DNA from: Candidatus Aminicenantota bacterium
GTDB taxonomy: Bacteria > Acidobacteriota > Aminicenantia > Aminicenantales > UBA8522
Reading direction: 5' to 3'
Assembly (NCBI GenBank): GCA_003524335.1
Contig: DQHV01000132.1
Span: 1 to 12,947 of the forward strand
DNA: 12,947 nucleotides
In this document: one piece after another, positions 6,122 to 12,947 of the stretch
Layout: every line of letters begins with the position of its first letter
Numbering within the stretch: position 1 is the stretch's first letter
Position numbers and translations under genes: made by a program
The notes under the pieces: model-generated
The model's database searches: none
Seen by the model: the letters and a program-made list of their open reading frames with translations, nothing else
Told to the model about the DNA's origin: nothing

Positions 6122-8188
6122 ATGCAGCGGTCGACTTGGATTCGCGTCTTTCTGCTTCTTTCTTTGGCCGGTCTAGCTCCCCTTATCCCGAGCGCCGCCG
6201 GTCAAAAAAAGGACCTCCCTCCCGTTTATAAAAAGTGGCTGGAGGAGGAGGTCGTCTATATTATCTCTCCCCTCGAGAAACAGGTCTTCGGAAAGCTCCA
6301 GACAGACAGGGAACGCGACCTCTTCAGCGAGGCCTTCTGGAGGCAGAGGGACCCGACCCCTGGCACAACGGAAAACGAGTTCAAGACCGAGCACTTCCGG
6401 CGGATCAACTACGCCAACTACTATCTCGGACGGCAGTCGCCCCTGCCCGGCTGGAAAACTGACCGGGGCCGCATCTACATCATCCTGGGAGAGCCGAACG
6501 ATATCCAGCACTTTGATTCCGGCCAGGAGACCTATCCCGCCGAGATCTGGTTCTATCAGAACAAGGCGGAAGCCGGGCTTCCCACGGGCTTCAATATCGT
6601 CTACTTCAAGGAGCACGGGACGGGTGACTACAAGCTCTACAGCCCGACGAGGGACGGCCCCCAGGCCCTCCTAGCCTCCTATCTGGGCAGCCCGGAGGAT
6701 GTAGCCTCCGCCTACCGGAAGCTGCGGGAGATCGAGCCCAACTTGGCCCTGGTCTCTCTCTCGCTCATTCCCGGCGACGACAGCGGCGCATTCGGCCGGC
6801 CCTCTCTTTCCTCGGACCTTCTCCTTCAGCAGGTGGAATCGCTCCCCGAAAAAACCGTCCGCGACCAGTATGCCCAGAAGTTTCTCCAGTACAAGGATAT
6901 CGTCGAGGTGGAGTATTCGGCGAACTACGTGGACAGCGATTCCCTGGTTAAAATCTTGAAGGCGTCTCCGGGTGCAGCCTGCGTCCATTATTCGATCGAG
7001 CCGGCCAATCTTTCGGTCAGCCAATACGGCGACAAGTTCAGTACCACTCTGACCTTGAACGGGTCGGTCAAGGACGATGCGGGGAAAGTTATTTACCAGT
7101 TCGATAAAACCCTTCCCATCTCGTTTAGGGAGGAGGAGGTCAAGCGGATTAGCCAGCAGCCTTATGCGATCTATGACGTCTTCCCCTTGATCCCGGGATC
7201 ATACGATCTCTCCATCTTAATCAAGAACGAGGTCTCCAAGGAATTCAGCTCGCTGGAGCGAAAGCTGATCATCCCTCCTGAGGAGGACAGGGCATGGGTG
7301 ACCCCGCTCCTCCTGGGCTACAAGGCCGAGAAGGTCGAGGCCGGCCGGAACAGGCTCAAACCCTTCCAACTCGGAGGCGTCTCGATCTTCGCCCAGGCGA
7401 ACCGGACTTTCACAAAATCCGAGGGGTTCATCCTGGCCTTCCAGGTTTGGGGGCTTGCCCAAAGCCTCAGGGATGAGGCCGAGATCGTGTTTACCTTTCT
7501 CAAGGATGCCCAACCCGTCAAATCGTTCTCCCGAATGGCGGCGGGATATCCGGGCTTTCCGGATGTGGTCGAACCCGTGGCCCTGTCCGAGTTCATCCCG
7601 GCGCACTACGAGGTGCGGGTCTCGGTCCGCAGCGGGGGGCAGGAGATCGCCGCCGGGCAGGACGAGTTCGACATCACCCCTTTGGAGAAGATGGCGCGGC
7701 CCTGGGTCTATTCGAAGATCATGCCGGACATATCGGATCCCATCTATCCCTTCCTCGCGGGAAATCAGCTTTTCAATTCCGGGCGATATCAGGAGGCCCG
7801 TCTGAAGCTAGAAGAAGCCTTCAAGAAAAAGCCGGAAGACGCGGACTATGCTCTCGCCCTGGCCCGGGCCGACATGACGCTTCAGGACTATTCGAGAGTG
7901 GAGACGCTCCTCCTTCCCTTCTTCGGTCAGGCCAAACCGCCCCGCTACGAGATGTTCGTCCTTCTCGCCAACGCCCACCACAGAAAAGGGGAATGGGATA
8001 GAGCCCTGAACGTCCTCGAACAGGGGATCTCCCATTACGGGCTCAACACCAGCCTCCTGAACCTCCGGGGAGAATGCTACCTGAGACTGGGGAACAAGAC
8101 AGAGGCCCTGCGGGCCTGGGAAAAATCGTTGGAACTCAACTCCGCTCAGCCGGACGTTCAAAAGGCGGTCAACGCCCTCAAACAGTAA
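6122..8188 (+). CDS. Secreted GWxTD-domain protein with C-terminal TPR repeats
   Basis: I chose the ATG at 6122 (688 residues) because it opens directly with a signal peptide (MQRSTWIRVFLLLSLAGLAP, then SAAG); the frame is open upstream to a TTG at 6053, but that start would put 23 extra residues before the signal. Residues ~31-185 form the GWxTD region: 'WLEEEVVYIISPLEK', 'FWRQRDPTPGT', the signature GWKTD (110-114) followed by 'RGRIYIILGEP', and 'EIWFYQ'. Residues ~186-540 are beta-rich, without a recognised domain. Residues ~545-688 are three to four TPR units ('AGNQLFNSGRYQEARLKLEEA', 'LANAHHRKGEWDRALNVLEQ', 'LRGECYLRLGNKTEALRAWE'), which usually mediate protein contacts. The role of the GWxTD domain is unknown. 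An extracytoplasmic location is inferred. It ends 98 nt before the convergent methyltransferase gene. Confidence 0.88.
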   Translation: MQRSTWIRVFLLLSLAGLAPLIPSAAGQKKDLPPVYKKWLEEEVVYIISPLEKQVFGKLQTDRERDLFSEAFWRQRDPTPGTTENEFKTEHFRRINYANYYLGRQSPLPGWKTDRGRIYIILGEPNDIQHFDSGQETYPAEIWFYQNKAEAGLPTGFNIVYFKEHGTGDYKLYSPTRDGPQALLASYLGSPEDVASAYRKLREIEPNLALVSLSLIPGDDSGAFGRPSLSSDLLLQQVESLPEKTVRDQYAQKFLQYKDIVEVEYSANYVDSDSLVKILKASPGAACVHYSIEPANLSVSQYGDKFSTTLTLNGSVKDDAGKVIYQFDKTLPISFREEEVKRISQQPYAIYDVFPLIPGSYDLSILIKNEVSKEFSSLERKLIIPPEEDRAWVTPLLLGYKAEKVEAGRNRLKPFQLGGVSIFAQANRTFTKSEGFILAFQVWGLAQSLRDEAEIVFTFLKDAQPVKSFSRMAAGYPGFPDVVEPVALSEFIPAHYEVRVSVRSGGQEIAAGQDEFDITPLEKMARPWVYSKIMPDISDPIYPFLAGNQLFNSGRYQEARLKLEEAFKKKPEDADYALALARADMTLQDYSRVETLLLPFFGQAKPPRYEMFVLLANAHHRKGEWDRALNVLEQGISHYGLNTSLLNLRGECYLRLGNKTEALRAWEKSLELNSAQPDVQKAVNALKQ

Positions 8189-8286
8189 GACCGGGCGGCT
8201 ATCCGAGAATCGTCCTGAACAACACTACCGGAAACCATAAGGGATGACGTAACGCCGACCTTGCCCGCCGACGCGAAGGGGTGACG

Positions 8287-9153
8287 CTAGGATGAAAGGC
8301 CGCCGCTATGATTCCTTTTCTGCAGGACATAGCTGAAATATATCTCTTCACCGGAACTGAATAACTCGTATCTTTTTGAATCCTTAGTTCCCCACCAATA
8401 CTTGAGCGAATTGAACAACAGCCGCGGCGCTTTCCGGTTCAGCAGACTCATTTTCCGTTCGTGATCAAGTTCCATAGCCTGAAGAACGTGTGGGGTTATG
8501 ATTTCTTCTTTGAGAAATTGGAAGCCGGAGCTCTCGAGATGCCCGCGCAACTCGTCGATTTGGTCTTTATGACGGAAGTCGGTGAAAAGAAAATATCCAT
8601 TCAGACGGAGGACTCGCTGCACTTCCTTTAAGAAATGGTCCAGAGACCCATAGCCGTGGGAGGATTCGACGTTGATCACGACATCAAAGGCGTCTTTTTC
8701 AAAAGGGAGAGATTCCGCCTTCCCGCAAGAAAAGGAGAGCCCGGGAATGGAATAACGGCGATTGCAGAATTCGATGGCCTCCTTGGCCTGGTCGAGAGCC
8801 GTGAATGAGCGAGGGAGGTGGCGTTTCATGATGAACGATGAGCCTCCGCCGCAACCACAGCCCACTTCCAGCACATCCTGTCCCCTCAGGTCCACGGCGC
8901 TGGCGACATGATCATAGAGCTGGATGCAATAACGATGCTTTTCATCGGAATCGGCGAGGGGAAGCTTTCCCCCATTCGAGCCAGGGCCGGCAAACCCGAA
9001 ATTCCAAAAGAGCAGATCCTCGTGTTCTCCCACCCTTCTCGCCAAGTATTGGTACAAGGCTCTGTTGAATCCGTTTCTGGCTTTAAAAGGCAGGAAACCT
9101 TCTATCCGGCGGGCTATCGATCCAAAGAACCCCGATCTTGCTGTTCGCTTCAT
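8287..9153 (-). CDS. SAM-dependent class I methyltransferase
   Basis: With the start at 9153 the protein has 288 residues. It has the class I SAM-binding core: motif I VLEVGCGCGGG (94-104), acidic D121 at the end of strand 2, 'AESLPF' (146-151) and 'DVVINVESSHGYG' (157-169). The flanks 'LLFWNFGFA', 'RYCIQLYDHVA', 'AIEFCNRRY', 'ITPHVLQAMELDHERK' and 'YVLQKR' resemble the phthiotriol/phenolphthiotriol dimycocerosate methyltransferase group, whose mycobacterial member O-methylates a lipid alcohol. The substrate here is unknown; a lipid or polyketide-type hydroxyl is a guess from homology. The same frame is open up to an ATG at 9339, but a strong promoter at 9197-9226 lies inside that extension, so the longer start is unlikely. 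No good Shine-Dalgarno precedes 9153; a GTG at 9186, right at the expected transcription start, is an alternative. GC content looks lower than in neighbours (about 38% in 8341-8400). Confidence 0.85.
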   Translation of the reverse strand: MKRTARSGFFGSIARRIEGFLPFKARNGFNRALYQYLARRVGEHEDLLFWNFGFAGPGSNGGKLPLADSDEKHRYCIQLYDHVASAVDLRGQDVLEVGCGCGGGSSFIMKRHLPRSFTALDQAKEAIEFCNRRYSIPGLSFSCGKAESLPFEKDAFDVVINVESSHGYGSLDHFLKEVQRVLRLNGYFLFTDFRHKDQIDELRGHLESSGFQFLKEEIITPHVLQAMELDHERKMSLLNRKAPRLLFNSLKYWWGTKDSKRYELFSSGEEIYFSYVLQKRNHSGGLSS

Positions 9154-9196
9154 CCGCTTCTTGTTCGAATTGTTTTTTTCTTTCACGGGAACCTGA

Positions 9197-9226
9197 ATTA
9201 TAGGATAAAACCGAGCCGTCTGGCAA
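9197..9226 (-). promoter_or_regulatory. Sigma70-like promoter for the methyltransferase
   Basis: On the minus strand TTGCCA (9221-9226, 5 of 6) and TATAAT (9197-9202, perfect) are separated by 18 bp. Transcription would start near 9190, leaving a leader of about 36 nt before the ATG at 9153. Confidence 0.65.
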
Positions 9227-9320
9227 GAGGGACCGGCCGGTTCCCTGCCATTGAGGCCGCCAGGCCCTCCGATCGGGCAGAACGTCCAGAGCGCCAGGGC
9301 AAGTAAAAGTCCCTTTTCGC

Positions 9321-9349
9321 TTGACATTCTGAACTGCATTTTGTATCTA
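9321..9349 (+). promoter_or_regulatory. Sigma70-like promoter for the TonB-dependent receptor
   Basis: TTGACA (9321-9326, perfect) and TATCTA (9344-9349, 4 of 6) with a 17-bp spacer. The transcription start would be near 9356, giving a leader of about 60 nt. The surrounding AT-rich stretch (9340-9400) stands out from the GC-rich genes. Confidence 0.55.
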
Positions 9350-9417
9350 TTAAATCATATTTGGTATGCTAATTGATGACCCTAAAAAAGGGAATTTGAA
9401 ATGCGAGGGGAAAAATC

Positions 9418-12144
9418 ATGAAAAAATCGCAGGCCTTTCTTTTTCTCGTCGTTTTCGGCGTACTGTTTACGCTGGGCAGCGCCGTCCTCGAAGCGCAGCG
9501 GCTGACCGGGACGATCCGCGGAACGGTTACCGATGAAGGAGGAGAGCTGCTCCCCGGCGTGACCGTGGAAGTCAAGAGCGCAGCGCTGATCGGCGGCGCG
9601 CAGACGGCGCTGACCCCGGCCGGCGGTATTTTTATTTTCCCGGCGCTTCCGCCGGGCAAATACACCGTCAATTTCACCATGCCTGGATTCCAGAAGGTCC
9701 TGAGGGAAAACATCGTCGTCTCGGTCGGCAAGACAACGAGTCTCGATGTCATCCTGAAGCCGGCCGTTCTGGAGGAAGAAGTCACGGTCGTCAGCCAGTC
9801 CCCCGTAGTGGACGTGACGAAATCCGGCCTTTCTACGACCTACGACCAGCAGCTTATGGAGAGTGTCCCCAAGTCGCGGTTCACTTATATGGATATTATG
9901 TTCTGGGCCCCGGGCGTCTCCATGAACGAGAACAGCACCGAGGAGTGGCATTCCTCCCTCGGCTCCACCTACGCATCGGACAACTACCTGGTCGACGGAG
10001 TGGATACCTCGTTTGACTGGAACGGCACCACCTGGGTTTGGAACAACCCCGACATCTATCAGGAAGGAGAAGTCGTCGCCATCGGCGCACCGGCGGAGTA
10101 CGGGGATTTCCAGGGCGCCGTGGTCAACGTTGTCACCAAGTCCGGCGGCAACGATTTTCACACGGGGCTGAACATCTACGGGACTCCCACCGCTCTTGTC
10201 GGCAATAACGTCGCGGGCGCCGAATTCCCTTACAACGTCGGAAAAAACTGGGATCTCGGCCTTGACCTCTCCGGCCGGATTAAGAAAGACCAGATCTGGT
10301 TCTACGGCAACGCCCAGTGGAAGAAGTACGAGTACTCCCAGCTGGGAACGGACCCGGAATGGCCGACGAAGGCGGACTACAAGAGATTTTTCGGGAAAGT
10401 CACTTTCCAGCTGGCCAAGAATCACAAGCTGGTCGTTTCCTATCAGCACGAGTGGTCCCAACTTCCGGATGTCGTCAGTGCTTCCCAGCCGTATGACGCC
10501 TGCGGTTCGGAACCCGGGAACTACGGCGTCCCCAACATCATGTTGACCTCCGTCCTCAGCCCCAACACGATCTTTGAATTCAAGGTCGGCGGCTGGTTCG
10601 TCAACGACAACTGGAAGCCGTTGGATGGGAATCTCAACGAGCCCCTCTATCTTGATATTGCCACCGGCGTCGCCGCGAACGGCATCTGGAGTTGGAGCGA
10701 ATCCAAATACACGAAGCTCCAGGTCAACGCCGCGGTCTCTCATTTCGCCGACGATTTCATCGCCGGCAACCACGAGTTCAAGGCCGGAGTCCAGTACACC
10801 CGAGGGGGCGCCAAGAGCATCGGCTCCTACTCCGGCGGCGTCGTCTATTATCTCTATTACGGAGAACCCTACTCGGCGTACTTCCAGGCGCCCTACAGCG
10901 ATGGCGAAACCGTCAACAAGCTGGGAGTGTTTATCGACGATGCCTGGACGATCACCAAACGCCTGACCCTCAACCTGGGCCTTCGTTTCGACCATCAGGA
11001 CGGCGACGTCCTGGCGGTCAACAAAATCGACATCAATATGAAAGAGACCGGGGAAAAGACACCCGGATTTAACAATCTCATTGCTTGGAACACCTGGTCT
11101 CCGCGCCTGGGTCTGGTCTATCAGCTGACCTCGGACATGAAGACCATCCTGAGAGCCAACTACGGCCTTTATTATGACGGGATGACCCAGGATATGCTTT
11201 TCAGGCTGAGCAAGGGCTACCCGACCGTCTATACCTATGGGTGGAACCCGGAAACCGAGGCCTACGACGACTTCTGGTATTCCTTTGACCCATCCGCGGG
11301 TTATGCAATCGGCAAACCCAAGAACAGCCTGTGCAAACAGTTCTCTGTGGGCATCACCCATGAGCTCATCACCGACCTGGCCCTCGAATTGACCTATGTC
11401 GATAAGTCTACGAACAACTTCGTCACCTGGTGGAATACGACCGCCCAGTTCGAGCCGGTCCCGTTCTTCGATGAGTACGCGAGTGCCGACATCACCGTCT
11501 ATAACCAGACGACGCCGGTCGAGGACAATATCCTAAGGCTGCAGAACATCCCTGAATTCAAGCAGAAGTACCGGGGCTTGATCATCGGACTCCAAAAGAG
11601 GCTCTCCAACAACTGGCAGTTGAACACCTCGTTTGTCTTTTCGAAAGCGAACGGAGTCTCCGGCCTTAGTCAACTGAATCAACAATCGGGTGGGAGGACC
11701 GGAATCCAGAATCCCAACCAGCTCATCAACAACAACATGGACAGCCTCCTCCAGAGCGATCGGACCTACATGTTCAAACTGCAGGGGACGTATTTCCTGC
11801 CCTACGGCTTCAGCGTCAGCACGAATTTTGTCGTCCAGACCGGAAAGCCGATTGCCAGGTTAATAAGGGTAACGGGAATGAACCAGGGATCTTTCTCGGT
11901 GTTGGGCGATCGCAGGGGAGCCCATTTCAGGCTTGACCCCTACTACATGTTCGACTTCAGGGTGGACAAAAGGTTCAATCTCCCTGGAGGCGGAGCAGTC
12001 AATATAGCTGCCGACTTCTTCAATCTCCTGAATAGCGACGCGATGACCGGGACGGTCGATATCGGGACATCCGCCACGTTCATGAAACCTGATACTATTA
12101 CGCCTCCGCGGCGGGTCCAACTCAGCCTGAGATTGATTTTTTAA
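9418..12144 (+). CDS. Oar-like TonB-dependent receptor with carboxypeptidase-regulatory-like domain
   Basis: The protein has 908 residues. GAGGGG lies 7 nt upstream of the ATG. The signal peptide ends near residue 26 (SAVLEA, then QRLT). Residues ~28-115 form a carboxypeptidase-regulatory-like beta-sandwich ('GTIRGTVTDEGGELLPGVTV', 'FPALPPGKYTVNFTMPGFQ'). EEEVTVV (119-125) sits where a TonB box is expected. The plug region has 'YLVDGVD' (190-196) and 'VVNVVTKSGGNDFHTG' (235-250), typical of the acidobacterial/Oar-type receptors. The rest is a predicted beta-barrel, ending with 'DFFNLLN' and a final strand RVQLSLRLIF with a terminal Phe, the usual outer-membrane insertion signal. Such receptors import large nutrients using TonB energy; the ligand is unknown. 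The next gene starts 133 nt downstream on the same strand. Long antisense frames across it are codon-bias shadows. Confidence 0.93.
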   Translation: MKKSQAFLFLVVFGVLFTLGSAVLEAQRLTGTIRGTVTDEGGELLPGVTVEVKSAALIGGAQTALTPAGGIFIFPALPPGKYTVNFTMPGFQKVLRENIVVSVGKTTSLDVILKPAVLEEEVTVVSQSPVVDVTKSGLSTTYDQQLMESVPKSRFTYMDIMFWAPGVSMNENSTEEWHSSLGSTYASDNYLVDGVDTSFDWNGTTWVWNNPDIYQEGEVVAIGAPAEYGDFQGAVVNVVTKSGGNDFHTGLNIYGTPTALVGNNVAGAEFPYNVGKNWDLGLDLSGRIKKDQIWFYGNAQWKKYEYSQLGTDPEWPTKADYKRFFGKVTFQLAKNHKLVVSYQHEWSQLPDVVSASQPYDACGSEPGNYGVPNIMLTSVLSPNTIFEFKVGGWFVNDNWKPLDGNLNEPLYLDIATGVAANGIWSWSESKYTKLQVNAAVSHFADDFIAGNHEFKAGVQYTRGGAKSIGSYSGGVVYYLYYGEPYSAYFQAPYSDGETVNKLGVFIDDAWTITKRLTLNLGLRFDHQDGDVLAVNKIDINMKETGEKTPGFNNLIAWNTWSPRLGLVYQLTSDMKTILRANYGLYYDGMTQDMLFRLSKGYPTVYTYGWNPETEAYDDFWYSFDPSAGYAIGKPKNSLCKQFSVGITHELITDLALELTYVDKSTNNFVTWWNTTAQFEPVPFFDEYASADITVYNQTTPVEDNILRLQNIPEFKQKYRGLIIGLQKRLSNNWQLNTSFVFSKANGVSGLSQLNQQSGGRTGIQNPNQLINNNMDSLLQSDRTYMFKLQGTYFLPYGFSVSTNFVVQTGKPIARLIRVTGMNQGSFSVLGDRRGAHFRLDPYYMFDFRVDKRFNLPGGGAVNIAADFFNLLNSDAMTGTVDIGTSATFMKPDTITPPRRVQLSLRLIF

Positions 12145-12177
12145 AAGGCGAGATCGCCGGCAGCGTCTCAAACTCAC

Positions 12178-12196
12178 CCCTCCCCTCGTGGGAGGG
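12178..12196 (+). terminator. Hairpin after the TonB receptor gene
   Basis: CCCTCCC (12178-12184) pairs perfectly with GGGAGGG (12190-12196) across a CTCGT loop, 34 nt after the receptor stop codon. No T run follows, so it could be a factor-dependent stop, an mRNA end protector or an attenuating hairpin between the two genes. Confidence 0.45.
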
Positions 12197-12225
12197 AATC
12201 CACGACTTTGAGGTTCGTCCATCCG

Positions 12226-12247
12226 GCGCCCTCCCTTGAGCGGGCGC
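12226..12247 (+). promoter_or_regulatory. Inverted repeat overlapping the -35 of the oxidoreductase promoter
   Basis: GCGCCC (12226-12231) pairs with GGGCGC (12242-12247), flanking a 10-nt centre that contains the candidate -35 TTGAGC (12236-12241). It could be an operator for a repressor or a second terminator hairpin; the sequence does not decide. Confidence 0.3.
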
Positions 12248-12264
12248 TCTCTTTCCTGTATAAA
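12236..12264 (+). promoter_or_regulatory. Candidate promoter for the Gfo/Idh/MocA gene
   Basis: TTGAGC (12236-12241, 4 of 6) and TATAAA (12259-12264, 5 of 6) with a 17-bp spacer. The start site would be near 12271, only about 7 nt before the ATG at 12278, so the transcript would be nearly leaderless. Read-through from the receptor gene is the alternative. Confidence 0.45.
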
Positions 12265-12277
12265 TGAGAGTCTGCGC

Positions 12278-12947
12278 ATGAAGCGAAAAGCGATCTCCCG
12301 GCGTGAGTTCATCAAGCGCACGGCTCTCTCCGTTGGCGCCCTGATGATCGTCCCGCGCCGCGTGCTCGGCGGCCCGGGGCACATCGCGCCCAGCGACGAG
12401 CTGACCAAGGCGGTCATCGGTGTCGGAGGCATGGGCCTGGCCCATCTCCGGTATCCCGGCTCGCGCCTTCTCGCCGTCTGCGACGTGGACTCGGGCCATC
12501 TCCAAGCCGCCCTCGACATCGCCGGCCCGGGAGTTCGAGGGTACGGGGACTTCCGCGAGGTCCTGGACCGGCCGGACATCGACATCGTCCACATCGTCAC
12601 TCCCCCTCACTGGCATGCGCTGATTTCCGTAGCGGCCGCGGAGGCCGGCAAGGACATCTGGTGCGAGAAGCCGATGACCCGGACGATCGGCGAGGGCATC
12701 AAGGTGGTCGAGGCCGTCCAGAGACACGGACGCATTTTCCGGGTCAACACCTGGTTCCGGTTCCAGGATGATTTCTATGACCTGGGAATGCCGGTCAAGC
12801 CAGTCAAAAAAGCCGTCGCCCACGGCCTTCTGGGCTGGCCGCTGAAGGTCACGGTCAGCGGCGGTACAGGCTTCGACTGGAAGTTCTTCTGGAGCGGAAA
12901 AACTTTTCTCCCGCCCCAGCCGGTCCCGCCCGAGCTCGACTACGACT
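12278..12947 (+). CDS. Tat-exported Gfo/Idh/MocA oxidoreductase, 5' part (runs off window)
   Basis: The frame is open from the ATG at 12278 to the window end, 223 codons. The N-terminus has a twin-arginine signal (SRREFIKRTALSVGALMIV, RR at residues 8-9), so the folded enzyme is probably exported with its cofactor. The Rossmann fold follows: strand and GxGGxG loop 'AVIGVGGMGLAH' (45-56), acidic 'VCDVD' (67-71) and 'IVHIVTPPHWHA' (103-114). EKP (130-132) holds the lysine conserved in this family. The family oxidises or epimerises sugars, inositols and related polyols using NAD(P); Tat-exported members are common in Acidobacteriota-, Planctomycetota- and Bacteroidota-type genomes. Only the N-terminal dinucleotide domain and the start of the substrate domain are present, so the substrate cannot be called. 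A weak GAGAG lies 7 nt upstream of the ATG. Confidence 0.88.
   Translation, partial: MKRKAISRREFIKRTALSVGALMIVPRRVLGGPGHIAPSDELTKAVIGVGGMGLAHLRYPGSRLLAVCDVDSGHLQAALDIAGPGVRGYGDFREVLDRPDIDIVHIVTPPHWHALISVAAAEAGKDIWCEKPMTRTIGEGIKVVEAVQRHGRIFRVNTWFRFQDDFYDLGMPVKPVKKAVAHGLLGWPLKVTVSGGTGFDWKFFWSGKTFLPPQPVPPELDYD

Noticed and set aside
8189..8286. Convergent gap after the GWxTD gene examined for a terminator or small gene
   Set aside because: Only a 4-bp stem without T run was found, and no short open frame with a ribosome binding site.
9382..11361. Long minus-strand open frame (about 659 codons) opposite the TonB receptor gene
   Set aside because: It is antisense to a well-supported receptor with signal peptide, domains and ribosome binding site; its sequence shows no domain and arises from GC-rich codon bias.
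12122..12823. Minus-strand open frame over the start of the oxidoreductase
   Set aside because: It covers the Tat signal and Rossmann motifs of the plus-strand gene and shows no family resemblance itself.

Overview
The window looks like chromosomal DNA from a GC-rich, Gram-negative-type bacterium of the Acidobacteriota/Candidatus Aminicenantes kind. This is an inference from gene content only: a CBM9/DUF5916 outer-membrane protein, a GWxTD-domain TPR protein, an Oar-like TonB-dependent receptor with an N-terminal carboxypeptidase-regulatory-like domain, a Tat-exported Gfo/Idh/MocA oxidoreductase and an M28-like peptidase. That mix is typical of those phyla. No rRNA, tRNA, CRISPR array, transposase, integrase or phage gene was seen.

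Layout. (1) 1-355, minus strand: 5' part of an exported protein resembling the N-terminal region of M28-family metallopeptidases, with a strong sigma70-like promoter at 465-494. (2) 623-3310, plus strand: a large exported protein with a CBM9-like domain and a DUF5916 beta-barrel-like part. (3) 3337-5142, minus strand, convergent with (2): an exported DUF4838 protein, probably glycan-related. (4) 5264-6016, minus strand: a CsgG-like lipoprotein behind an almost perfect promoter. (5) 6122-8188, plus strand, divergent from (4): a secreted GWxTD/TPR protein. (6) 8287-9153, minus strand, convergent with (5): a SAM-dependent methyltransferase related to the phthiotriol/phenolphthiotriol dimycocerosate methyltransferase group. 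(7) 9418-12144, plus strand: a TonB-dependent receptor. (8) 12278 to the window end, plus strand: the first 223 codons of a Tat-signal Gfo/Idh/MocA oxidoreductase.

Seven of the eight genes carry an export signal, so this is mainly an envelope and periplasm region. The DUF4838 protein, the TonB receptor, the oxidoreductase and the CBM9 protein would fit capture and breakdown of glycans or glycan-like nutrients, but the genes are not in one operon and no substrate can be read from the sequence. The divergent CsgG-like/GWxTD pair may be a separate envelope module. Most genes have their own promoter. Three minus-strand promoters are near consensus with an 18-bp spacer.

I did not find a clear new defence, mobile or RNA-guided system. 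The best leads are the CsgG/GWxTD pair, the corrected start of the methyltransferase, and the CBM9-barrel protein of unknown function.
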